A DNA stretch of 64,000 nucleotides, from NCBI GenBank assembly GCA_030247885.1, contig JAPDRO010000015.1:310001-374000 (forward strand). Reading direction: 5' to 3'. Each line of letters starts with the position of its first letter. Within the stretch, counting starts at the first letter, position 1. The DNA is from Taxawa tesnikishii (nom. ined.). Taxonomy: Eukaryota > Ascomycota > Dothideomycetes > Dothideales. Made by a program: the position numbers and the translations under genes. This document shows, one piece after another, positions 1 to 10,073 of the stretch. The notes below the pieces were generated by a model that was not told the DNA's origin, did not search any database, and worked only from the letters and a program-made list of their open reading frames with translations.

Positions 1-456
1 CCAGCGAGTCCACGGGCTCCGTCACTCCTACCACTGCTTTCCTCCTCTACCTTCACGCACAACAGCTTCACACCGTCCAGCTCAACGGCTCCCTCGACAT
101 CAGTTCCACCAACACGCCGAGGCGCATGCCCGACTCCGGCACTGGCTCGCCGTGGCCTGAGTCCGTCCATCGAGGACAGGATCCGCGCCTTGAGCCCGCC
201 GCAGCAGCGGATGCAGTCACTGGTTCCGGGAAGCGTACATGATTTGCAGGCGATGAAAGGGCATGGAACGGTCAGGCCGAGCGATATCGTGGAGCAGAAG
301 AGACTGGCCAGACGGAACACGGAGAGGGAGAGGGCGTGGAAGGAGAGGATGGCTAGGCAGGCCGAGTTGGAGAGGAGGGGAGAACAGGGGTCAGGGAGGG
401 TGAGAGGGGGAGGGAAAGTGAAGGGTGAGGACGGACGGAGGGATAGACCTAAATAG
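1..456 (+). CDS. 3' end of an unrecognised Ser/Pro-rich protein (partial)
   Basis: The reading frame is open from the first base and stops at TAG 454-456, giving about 151 C-terminal residues of a gene that starts upstream of the window. The first 60 residues are rich in Ser, Pro and Thr and look disordered. A more ordered stretch follows (SIEDRIRALSPPQQR, then HDLQAMKGHGTVRPSDIVEQ), then a strongly charged Arg/Glu-rich helix and a Gly/Arg/Lys-rich end. I do not recognise the family. The composition would suit a nuclear or cytoskeletal regulator, but that is a guess. No intron is needed in the visible part. Confidence 0.55.
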   Translation, partial: PASPRAPSLLPLLSSSTFTHNSFTPSSSTAPSTSVPPTRRGACPTPALARRGLSPSIEDRIRALSPPQQRMQSLVPGSVHDLQAMKGHGTVRPSDIVEQKRLARRNTERERAWKERMARQAELERRGEQGSGRVRGGGKVKGEDGRRDRPK

Positions 457-1034
457 ATAGCGAATGAATCGCCTACGGGCGCCTACTACCTACATCGCGT
501 TCGCTCCGGCGATTATCAGTTGGTGAGAGAAGCATGGTGAACGTTGTTTCACGGCTGAGTGCTGATAGCGGTTCTCCCCAGAGACCACCCCATGACCGAT
601 TCAAGCAATGGAAGCCGTTTCCAACGCTTCGCAGCGTCTTCTGGCTCTTGGAGGAGAGTTGGTTGCATGTATGCGTCTAGCTTGGGTACGATGAGGCGAA
701 TACGCAGAACATCCAGAGACGGCACTGGCAGGAACGGTGAATGCTGGCGTCACTGACTTCGTCTGCCGTACTCGGTCATACCGGGCAGGCGCTCGTCGTC
801 TCAGTACCTGGCATGCATGGAATCATGGAGTCGAGAAAGGTGGATGGGACGGTATCCCGAGTCCGGCCCGAGTGGCCCCGGCCGATGACGGCTTCTGCGT
901 TCATCCCACTTCCGCGGGGTCTCCTGGTAGATACAAGTTGTTTCTGTCGAACGCGCATCACCAACACCTCAATACCTTTTTGTATGCTGCTCACAGTTCG
1001 TGTTCTGGGAGCCGATTGAGTACTCGTATCGAGC
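457..1034. other. intergenic spacer upstream of the Pho13-type phosphatase
   Basis: Short overlapping reading frames on both strands, none resembling a known protein. It must hold the terminator of the upstream gene and the promoter of the phosphatase gene; I see no clear TATA box or repeat. Confidence 0.4.
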
Positions 1035-2205
1035 ATGGCACCAAAATACCTCACCGGCGACAAGGCCGGCATTGAGGAGTTCCTCGACAGATTCGACGTA
1101 TGAACAGTCTTCATCACGGAGCCTGCAACATGTTGCTGACGACTGCAGGTCTTCCTCTTTGACTGCGATGGTACATGGCTCCTGGAGATCCTCCACACAC
1201 CGGACGCACGCCGTAGACACGGTTGAACATGAGTGGCAGGACCGGGCGGCTGACGGTATGAGAAGGATAGGCGTCCTCTGGTCTGGCGATTATCTATTTC
1301 CCGGTACGGCTGAGACGCTGGAGATGTTGAGGAGCAAAGGTGTGTCTGAAGATACCAGCCATGCATTGCGGGAAGAGCGTTGCTAACTCGCTGTAGGCAA
1401 GCAGCTTGTCTTCGTCACCAACAACAGCACCAAGTCTCGCGCCGACTACAAGAAGAAGTTCGATGGCATGGGCATTCCGGCCAAAGTGGTGCGCACCTGC
1501 TTCTCAACCCACTGCATCCGCCTCCTGCAACGCTGACACCACTCGCAGGAAGAAGTCTTCGGCTCGTCCTACAGCGCCGCAGTCTACATCTCGCGCATCC
1601 TCAAACTCCAGCCTCCCAAAAACAAAGTCTTTGTACTAGGAGAATCAGGCATCGAAGCGGAGCTGCAATCCGAAAACGTCCCTTACATTGGCGGCACCGA
1701 CCCTTCCTTGCGCCGCGACATCGAACCCAGCGACTACACCTCCATCGCCGACGGCAGCGCCCTGGACCCCGACGTGGGCGTCGTCCTCACCGGTCTTGAC
1801 TTCCACGTCAACTACCTCAAACTCTCCATGGGCTTGCATTACCTCCGCCGAGGTGCCACCTACCTGGCAACCAACGTCGACAGCACGCTGCCGAATTCGC
1901 ACACCCTGTTCCCCGGCGCCGGCGCCATTTCCGCTGGCCTGACGAAGGCGTGGGGGAAGGAGCCACTGGCGCTCGGCAAGCCGAGCCAGGCCATGATGGA
2001 TGCGATCGAGGGCAAGTTCCAGTTTGACAGGAGCAGGACGTGCATGGTCGGCGATCGGTTGGACACGGATATCCAGTTTGGCATCGAGGGGAAGCTCGGG
2101 GGCACCTTGGCCGTGTTGACGGGCGTTAGCAAGAAGGACGAGTTTCTGGCCGAGGGCGCAGAGGTCGTCCCGTCGGCTTATGTGGACAAGCTGGGAGATC
2201 TGTTG

Positions 2206-2211
<6 letters not shown>
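1035..2211 (+). CDS. Pho13-type HAD phosphatase (4-nitrophenylphosphatase / phosphoglycolate phosphatase family)
   Basis: Five exons: 1035-1097, 1149-1170, 1271-1339, 1397-1488 and 1549-2211, joined by GT-AG introns of 51, 100, 57 and 60 bp; the third has a clear GCTAAC branch site. The spliced product is 302 aa, the usual size. HAD motif I (FLFDCDGVLWSGD) begins near residue 23 and is assembled across two introns. Motif II lies in [10 protein letters not shown], the Lys of motif III in LGKPS, and motif IV in [13 protein letters not shown]. The C2-type cap lies between. Family members clear phosphorylated side products such as 2-phosphoglycolate in the cytosol, so this is probably a metabolite-repair enzyme. 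The TGA stop is the first unit of a (GA)n microsatellite, so repeat changes could alter the C-terminus. Family assignment is secure; exact substrate is inferred. Confidence 0.93.

Positions 2212-2242
<31 letters not shown>
2210..2242. repeat. (GA)n microsatellite overlapping a stop codon
   Basis: About 16 GA units starting inside the TGA stop codon of the phosphatase gene. Confidence 0.95.
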
Positions 2243-2244
<2 letters not shown>

Positions 2245-2490
2245 GATTTGCGGGGGTTCAAGATCAAGGTGGGTTGACCGTTGAGGTTGGGTCGCTAGAT
2301 TGATGATACAGAACCTAGAATAGAACATGACTGCTTCAACAACTGGTCACCATTGAGCGGTCAAAGTGCCCCCTGTCGGATACCAGCGCAAGGCTGGTAC
2401 CATTAATGGGATCCCATGACAAGATAATCCATCGAGCCCAGCTTGGCGGCTGATGCACTGATCCGGCTGCAAGCCTCCGATTGTTGAGGT

Positions 2491-2491
<1 letters not shown>

Positions 2492-2545
<54 letters not shown>
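2492..2545. repeat. (GA)n microsatellite
   Basis: About 27 uninterrupted GA units in the spacer, 250 bp beyond the first GA tract. Confidence 0.95.
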
Positions 2546-2549
<4 letters not shown>

Positions 2550-2730
2550 AGAAGCAGGCGTGAGACGTCGTAAACATCCTCACCAGGACAGCACTGATAG
2601 GGGATGGTGAAGGAGAACGTCACAGGATGTCTTTTCCTGACGTACCGCGTTCTACCCAGGGTATCCGCAAGGAGAAACAAAAACATGCCTTCGCTCGATT
2701 GTCACGACGCCAAGGCAAGTAACCATTATC

Positions 2731-3315
2731 ATGAGGTTTATGATCTCTCCTCATGTGCTCTACGTCGTCTGCGGCAACGGCAGAAACCCCTTCCATCACG
2801 CCGTCTACACCACCGCTCCCCGCCAGCGTGGCTCACAGTAAGTATACACACGCATCCATCATCATTCCTCGCCTGCATCTGCCCCTCTCCCTTCTACGCA
2901 TCATCCTCGCGGGGCTACATGCGTTGAGTTATCCCAGAGATTCGCCGGCGATGGGATCGAAGGCTACACGTAGGTGGATATCCTCGAAACCCCAGGTGTT
3001 CTCGTCGACGATATCCGCCAGCTCGGTGCCGTCGAAGACTTCCGGGCCCAGTGGCTCCGCCGTACGGCCCGTCTCGACAAACGACGAACATGCTCTTCAC
3101 CAGCTGCATTCCTCGTAGGACAAGACGTGGTTTGTTGGGACAGTCGTGGAGCCCACGTCTACGGACGTTCGTTCCACTCAGCTGTCTTCGGGGTGCGGGC
3201 AATGCATGCTAGAACTATTGCGGTCGGTGATTCGTCACCGTACGGGGACAACCGTGCTGTTTTTGTTCAGCCGTGTCAAGCTTTGCCATGGGATTGCAAG
3301 GGCGTTGAAGTGTAG
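2731..3315 (+). pseudogene. possible small gene of unknown function, frame not intact
   Basis: A coding-like start MRFMISPHVLYVVCGNG runs from ATG 2731 to a good GTAAGT donor at 2838. After an acceptor near 2939 the frame continues FAGDGIEGYT, meets a TAG at 2971-2973, and continues VDILETPGVLVDDIRQLGA. Further on, coding-like peptides (STNDEHALHQLH, then DKTWFVGTVVEP) sit in another frame, with another TAG between them at 3116-3118. The layout resembles the many small fungal proteins of about 150 aa that begin with a beta-rich LYVV-type segment and end in an H-x-W-V segment, but I cannot name the family. It may be a decaying gene, a gene with extra introns I have not resolved, or one damaged by the base-calling errors seen elsewhere. 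Confidence 0.3.
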
Positions 3316-3376
3316 AACATCAGGGCGGTCGGGACCCCTCAGTGGTGGATGATTCTGAAGATTCGTTGGTGTTGTT

Positions 3377-4829
3377 TTAGGCTCCATTGGAGGGTATGGT
3401 GGTCCCTATGGATTCTGTGTATGTCGCAGTCTCCAAGACCATCCCATTCAAGACACCCCCAAGGTTGCTACCGATGGGCAGATGTGAAGCAATAGGGCGT
3501 TCCGCGAAGATTCCTGGAGAGGCTCCGACCGTGTCTTCGGCGATCTCTGTTGTACAACAAGAGAAGTATGCTTGCTCGGAACCGAAGAGAATCACTCGTC
3601 TCGAGAGATGGAATTCTTGACATGTCCAGGCTCGATGGCGGTATGTAGAATTGTTGTAAACTTCTTTTGCTCCGGCTAGCTTGTTGCTGTACTTATTTCT
3701 CCAGACAACGACAGTCTTCTGCTTGCGCACTCTGGATCCTTCCACCACTCCTGGTAAGCCCGCGGATGCGTCGGACCCGAGAAGCGCAACAAGTGTTATG
3801 TAAGAATTGGCGTATATGTGGCCCATAGATTTGATCATGGTATGTTTGCTGTCCGCATCATCCTGGAATAAACAGAGGGCGTCCACCCATAAGTATCGCT
3901 CGCCGAGAGCTGCTGTAAATCGTATTGCGTCCCGTGTCACCTGCGGCAGCTCACTTGATATGCTCCTCAAAAACCTCGGTCGCAAGCTTTTGGATTTGTG
4001 CTTTTTCAGTAATCTGAAAGTAGGAGCTTGACTCCAGACACACCTCAAGGTGATGGGTTTTGGAAGCTCCAAACCAGGAATGGAATCCGTCGCAGGAAGC
4101 TATCCACGCTTTTACCAACACCGGGTCAACCTTATCTCTGCCCATGTTGCGAAGACCTGCAGACGTAGAGAGGTTGCTGGCAGCGGTTAGACAGTTCTGC
4201 ATCCAAGGGTTTTATTCTCTTCTAGCGAACCTTGCATGGTGCCTGAATTCGACATTCTGAGCGCTGAAGCCCGTGTTCGTAACCTAAACTCGAACGCGCC
4301 CAGCAGATGTAGGTACCAAAGGCCGCAGAACCGACTTCAGGAGAACACAACCTGGGCACTGCTCATTGCGAAAGATATCTGAAGTAGCGTAGAAATGTTC
4401 GCTGGCCGTGGTGAGTCGTATGGTCCCTCCAAGAAGTTGTGGGTTGATACTGTCGTAAAGCCGGGAACAGGTGTTGCAACACGTGTCGGGCCGATCGTTA
4501 CGACTCTCATCTGTGGCAGTCGCTTCTAATGCGCAGAGTTCTCTAGGTAGAGGATCCCGAATCTGACGTTGGCGACGGGGACAGAGGAAGAAGCAGCACC
4601 GTAAAGGCCAGAAAATTGTAAGTACAGCCAGACCAATCACAATTCCGGCAATAGCGCCTCCACTCAGTTCGTGACGGCCACCGTCACCCGCTTCGATCGT
4701 GTTTGTAGATGTAGTGATCGCACGGAGCGCGGTTACGACAACGGAGGTTGTTGAAGACCCTGAGTAGGAACGCTTCGCATGCGACGGACTTGATTTCGAT
4801 AGTTGTGCAGTTGAACGCTCTGCGCTCAA
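3377..4829 (-). pseudogene. broken HET (heterokaryon incompatibility) domain gene with an upstream transmembrane segment
   Basis: The lower half encodes a recognisable HET domain: ERYLWVDALCLFQDD, a HIYANSYITLVAL segment, and HRAWTCQEFHLSRR followed by LFGSEQAYFSC. The upper half encodes a Ser/Thr-rich stretch, one membrane-spanning segment (GGAIAGIVIGLAVLTIFW) with a basic stop-transfer flank, and then a Cys-containing segment typical of sequences before HET domains. HET proteins trigger incompatibility and cell death between unlike strains. The gene does not read through in one frame and looks broken in about three places. Some of this may be base-calling error, as in other genes of this window, but loss of HET genes is also common. 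Joining of the TM part to the HET part is unusual and may reflect two adjacent genes. Confidence 0.6.
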
Positions 4830-5222
4830 GGACGTTGAGTTTGAGAGATCGAGGGTCTGGCCTCTTCCGTATGGCCATTGTGCGGTATGGCAATGGTGAA
4901 CCTGCGCCGATCGTCCCCCAAGGGGCAGCCATTGAGTCCTCCTAGCTTGTCGGCCTTCCGATTAAAAACACAAACCAACACCTGTCTGGCAGGACTCAGT
5001 TCATGGATGCCCAATGGACTTTATACGGCACTCAGTCAAGACACATGGCTGTATCAGCCCACCTCCGGTACATAAGGTACTTTTTGCCGCGGTGCCATCG
5101 TGCGTATGGCGGATCGCAACGAAGAACAGTTGTATCGAACTGAAAAGCTAAAGACGGAAGTATTAGTGAGCAGAGGTTGAACTTTGGTTGTGATGTTTGC
5201 TGTGCGAGGTGATTGTCAAAGG

Positions 5223-5261
5223 TACAATCGGGGGCGCAAAAGTCTTGGCGGATTCGTCGCA
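5223..5261. repeat. inverted repeat, left arm (39 bp)
   Basis: The 39 bases 5223-5261 are the reverse complement of 5460-5498 with a single mismatch (G versus A at the eleventh-from-end base of the right arm). The similarity stops sharply at both ends. Confidence 0.92.
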
Positions 5262-5459
5262 ACAACGCTTCCATGGTGTATACCACACGACTTCTGGGGT
5301 GGATAACGCGTGCAGTAGTCGCTCAATTGCTTCACAAATGGGGATAGCTTGAGATACGCGTATATACAACGATCTTAGCGAGTTTTCTTGCGTAAGACAT
5401 GTTGTAATGGCATTTTGTATGTATTTAACACCTACGCCTTACGCAGACGATGTGTTGAA

Positions 5460-5498
5460 TGCGACGAATCCGCCAAGACTTTTGCACCCCCGATTGTA
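5460..5498. repeat. inverted repeat, right arm (39 bp)
   Basis: Partner of 5223-5261, about 200 bp away. Both arms can encode the same peptide CDESAKTFAPPIV in opposite directions, which follows from the repeat and is not evidence of coding. Confidence 0.92.
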
Positions 5499-6349
5499 GG
5501 TTACGTTTCGTTTGCGCTCCGGAAAGATATGCTTCACGCATCTCTCATCACCGAGCGCGTAACTCCTAGCACAGCTGCTCGTCATGTCTACTTATAGTTG
5601 ATGTGTCGATCATAAGAGCAACGGACCCATCAACTGAGTTTTCTCATCAACCCCTCTGGCAGCCTCGTTGTCCGACCTCCCTTCTCTGCTCGACGCGTAA
5701 ATCCGCCCTCATCCCTTGCCGAGTAACCGTTATGAATGCTCTCTCAAGCCCAACGCTCCTACATGCATGCTCAGATTACAACATACGTCGTTACTCCACC
5801 TGCACCGTTGTACACACCTACTGCACCTATCTCAAATTCTTCTCGATCTCGGGTCTGCGTGACCCAGCCATCACCTCCTGAGAAAACGTCTAAAACGCGG
5901 TCGCAGGAAGCCCTCGTCATGCATTACATGAGATGGTGGAGCTCGATACTCTCTACTCGGATCGAGATCGCGCGTGAAACTTGTTATGTGTCTTGCATTC
6001 GAATGCATCTGCATAATCCGTAGCGTCCAGTTCTAGCCGGACATGCATCCCCACTTTGTATATCCCATCCATCCCATACCTGACGCTTGAACGCATAGCA
6101 ATCGTGACTGTAGACTGCGAAACAAAGGACTGAACAAGGACAAGAGAGCCGACGAGACAAAAGAAACCCCTGTAATGCAGCATGGGCACGTCTGAGCCCG
6201 TGGTATCCGCGCGTCAAAGACATTAAACAAAAACATTCGTAAAAGATATCATTGCGAGGATGCGAGAGAGGGGATAGGAAAAGCCGGCTTGAGCCGGGTC
6301 CGAGGTGCTGTCGTAGACCACGGATAGATTATAGGATATTGTAGATGCT
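5499..6349. other. spacer without a recognisable gene
   Basis: Short reading frames only. The part next to 6350 is the 3' flank of the minus-strand serine-rich gene. I see no mobile element or RNA gene. Confidence 0.4.
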
Positions 6350-8888
6350 TTAGGGCATCCGAGAAGCAACAACAGCGAGGGCGATCTGTAGACGATGTTA
6401 GTGGCATGTTCCTAGAAACAAGCCCGAGGAAACTTACAATAGCAGCAACAACCGCCACACCCACCACACTCATAATCCTGTTGAGCGTCCTCCACCATCT
6501 TGCTTTAAGGAACATCCTCTCCTGCTCCCAGCCCCAGACTTGACCATTGATGGCCTTCTCCTCGTCCACCGAAGGCGCCTGGCCACCGAACTCTCCGGCA
6601 TCGATCTTAGGGCTGAACTCCGCGTGCAAGGCATCGTGCGGGCGGTTCGGCAGCGGCAGAAACGCGGCAGCAATCCAGAGAAGAGGGCACAGGAAACCGA
6701 GGCAAAAGAAGAGAATCTGTCTGTTTCCGCGGGACTTGAGGAGGGTGGAGAGGTCCTCGTTGAACGAGGGTGCGCGCCAAGCTGAGAGACGGTAGGAGAG
6801 GCGCCTTGAACGTGAGAGGTGTGGTGGAGCGGTGTAGTCGCGGCCGAGCGACATGGGGCGCGGGTAACTTGCGCTTGCTGTGTGCCGGCGGTTGTCGACA
6901 AGGCCTTCGGGAGAAGGAGGGTGGGAGACGAGCGGCTGAAGTGGTCTGCGGATGTTGATGGGTGTGGCGGTCATGATTGCCATACTATCGCGTGTGGTTT
7001 CGGAGCCAATAGTAACGTCGGTGTTAGCTCGCGGGCGGGTGCGAGGACGGAAAATGCTGGGCAGAAAGTGGGAGGAGCCTGGAGATTCATTGGTCCAGTT
7101 GCTAGTTCCCGTCCAGTTTGTCCAGTTGCTGTGGCTTGTGCCGAGACGGCTGGTAATGCTGCGGCCGGTGTTGCTCCTCTTGCTGGCATTCCGAGCGTGC
7201 CTACTGGAGTCGTTTCCTTGACTAGAAAGGTTAAGCTTGCTGGTAGCAGGGCTTTGGTAGTTGCCGCCGCTTCTGTAGAACTGCCTGGCCCACTGTGGGA
7301 AGATAGCGGATCCCTGAGACCACCGCTCCGTGTCAGTCGTGCTCTGTACGGAGTTCTTTCTCGACGGAGGGGCGTCCGACTGCGAGCGCGGCCTGCCGAG
7401 CGCACCAGAGCGCTTTGCACGAAGAGGGTGCGTATACAACTCGCCGATCGTGTCATCCAGCTCGTTGCTCTCCGACTCCAAAGGCGCGTGTGGAAGAGGT
7501 TTGGTAGAGGGGCTAGTGAAAAGTGGTTCAGGCACGGCAGACTCAACACGCATCACACCAGGGCGAGACTCGTCTAAGTCGGATGCCGAATGCACGATAG
7601 GAGACGAGCTGTACTCGCTGCTGGCGTCAGGCGTGGAGCCCACTGTTCTCCGTCTAGGGGTTCCGAAGGCGGAGGGAGTACCAAGGGGTAAGGACGGCGT
7701 GCCAATGGTGCTAACTCCTGACCCGCGGCTGAAATGGGAATTTGATCGACTGAGGCGATCGGACTCTGACGCGATGGTCGAAAGATGAGAGCTCCACTGC
7801 TGGCGTGCCCATGGCTGGCCCTGGCTTCCCATAGACGCAGAGTGCAGGCGCTTCTTGGGGATCTGAAGTGATGGAAGATCCTCGGCCGAGTCGGATGCCC
7901 ACTGACTGCTGGCAGATTGCGATTGGCCGGTAGGAGGTCTGACGGTGGCGTACTGAGGATTGATGCTCTCGTTGGAGCTAACGTAACGAACTACGTTCTC
8001 CGTGGCAGCTCGCGGGCGCGCCGGTGCAGGAGACTGTTCGGACTGAGGCAGGGATTCCTGCGACTCATCCGGGATGAAAGGGGATGAGGATGGCGCAAAG
8101 GTCGGTGTGAGGCAGCCAAGCGTGCTGCTCGACTTGCGCCTTTGATGACGAGGCGGGGTCGGAGGACGCTCGACGTCAAAGTAACTTCCACTGGGACTCT
8201 TGGGAGATTTGGGAGGTACAGGTAGGGCTGTTACTGCAGCAGATTGCCGGTTCTCGGAGCGCCCACTAGATGTTCCGCTGGAGCTGGAATTGGCAGTCGA
8301 TGGCGGCACAGGTCGTATCGTTGGTGATTCTTGCCTTGGCTCGTCTAGTGGGTCGACGTAGTCTTCTTCCGGTATTTGCTCGGACTCGCAACGCTCGAAA
8401 GGCGTGGGCGTGCCTCTGAGAGTTCCGTCTAATGAATGTCTGAAACTGGTGGGTGAGAAGAGCGAGTCATTAATCAAGGTATCGGCCTGCGATGTCGTGG
8501 TCGAGTTGGATAGTGTCGAGAGCCGATTGCTGCCTTTTAATGTTAAAGGTTTCGGGACGAGGCCCGTGTGTGCGTCCCGGCTGTGCGGCTTGTTATAGGT
8601 GTAGTTTGAAGCTGAAACATTGGTGTGTTCCGGAAAGTCGAAGTGGGATTTGGAGCCGGGCGGAGGCTTCAAGACATGCGATGGCAGTCGAGGAAACGGA
8701 GTCTGCTTGTATACGGCCGGTGAGTCGGAATCCGAATCGACCAGACGTATAGTTGGCTTCGTCCTATTGAGATCTGAAGCCGATCGCTCATGCAAGATCT
8801 TGCGCGGCGGTGCTGATGTCGAAGGCACGCGAGATGCATGTTCCGGGAGCAGCTCTGGAGCAGCGCGCGCGTGGAAGAAAGCAGACAT
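6350..8888 (-). CDS. serine-rich protein with two C-terminal membrane segments
   Basis: Two exons, 8888-6438 and 6385-6350, joined by a 52-bp intron (GTAAGT...CTACAG), give 828 aa. About 690 residues are Ser/Pro/Thr-rich, low in predicted structure, with many possible phosphosites (HERSASDL, RRRTVGST). Near the C-terminus are two hydrophobic helices, ILFFCLGFLCPLLWIAAAF and, after splicing, IMSVVGVAVVAAIIALAVV, separated by about 70 residues with a conserved-looking WWRTLNRIMS entry. Without the splice the frame would run on to 6249 with an unlikely tail, so I prefer the short last exon. This matches the conserved but uncharacterised fungal 'serine-rich protein' family with a tail anchored in a membrane. 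Function unknown; cell wall or membrane signalling would be a guess. Confidence 0.8.
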
Positions 8889-9369
8889 TGCGGGTTGCGG
8901 AATGGGCTAATGATGGTAATCCTCGGTATACAGAGGGAACAGTCGCGAATTGAAGAATAGACAGAGAATTCAAGAATGAAGCAGTGAGGGGAATTAGAAT
9001 ATCGACATGTCAAAAGAGTGACCGAAGCGCAAAACAGGCGGCAAAGAGCAGGAGGCAGAAGTGAGGATGGCAGAGTAGCGGTATGAAGGGATGGACGGGG
9101 ATGTGGGCGAGAGCGGGAGCGGGAGGGTATCGCTTTATCGATGGGCTGGGATGTGCTTGCAGGGGAGCTCTGGGCCAGTCGTTTCGCGTCTGCCGGTCTG
9201 TGTACTAAAGCTTCCGAGCACAGAACAGAACAGAACAGCCTTCTTGCTTCCCTCTCTCACTCTCTTCCTTTCGTCGTGGGAAAAGCTTGAGGGCATGTGG
9301 GTATATGATAAGGGAGGAGGCGCCATTGTCGGCAGGAGAGGCGCGCGTGCTCTTGTCAACGTCTCCCAA

Positions 9370-9416
9370 CACTGACACTAACACTAACACTAACACTGAC
9401 ACTGACGCTGACGCTG
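9370..9416. repeat. ACACTA/ACACTG hexanucleotide array
   Basis: Roughly eight degenerate copies of a six-base unit (ACTAAC, ACTGAC, GCTGAC). Confidence 0.85.
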
Positions 9417-9544
9417 CGGCGGGAGATTGTGTGCAGCGCACTGAAGGTGCACAACAGTGATGCATACGGGGCTGTCCTCGAAACGTGCGCTATCGCAGAT
9501 GGAGAGTCCGGTCTGGCGTCGATTGGAGATTGGCTGAAGTCCCG

Positions 9545-9575
9545 AAGTGCCCAAGTGCCCAAGTGCCCAAGTCCC
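9545..9575. repeat. AAGTGCCC octamer array
   Basis: Three to four near-perfect copies of an eight-base unit. Confidence 0.85.
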
Positions 9576-10073
9576 CACGCACTTGTGCCTGGTCCGTCTG
9601 CTCCGCTGTGTCGCCAACCCCTGCTGGCCGCTCTGACACGCGCCTGAAACAACGCTCGTGCCGAGATGAGGAGGACCGCTTCCACCCAATCGTAAAGCCC
9701 GCATCTGCTGCATTTTGGCCGTTTATTCAAAATCTAATGGCAGATTACAGACAGAAACGCTCGCAGGTCTTGCGTTGCACTCAACACGGTGTAGAGCGCA
9801 GTCGAGATGTTGTTACCAGCATTCAGCGTTCCCCTTCCCTTGAACTTTCACACGACAACTGTTGACGGGACGCGCATTCCTGCCTCCGGACGCGTCGGTT
9901 GCTATCTCCCACCCTGACGGCCCCGTTTTGTTTTGTACGCCGCAACCCGCCGAGGGAAACGCCCTTTACCACCCACCGCGGTAAGCCTGCCTTCTCACCT
10001 GACGGCTCCGGCGCCGTCCTTGCCCTGGGAATCAAAGAGCACTGAGCCCTTGGCCACGCTCAGCCCCTGCTAC

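Larger units (their letters stand above)
8889..10073. other. divergent promoter region between the serine-rich gene and RCE1
   Basis: About 1.2 kb between two divergent genes, with no convincing coding frame. It contains two short tandem arrays, listed separately. Confidence 0.5.

Noticed and set aside
1645-2328. 227-codon minus-strand frame
   Set aside because: Antisense to the HAD phosphatase; long only because of high GC and the GA repeat.
6819-7577. 252-codon plus-strand frame
   Set aside because: Antisense to the serine-rich gene, whose frame is much longer and has sensible composition and membrane helices.
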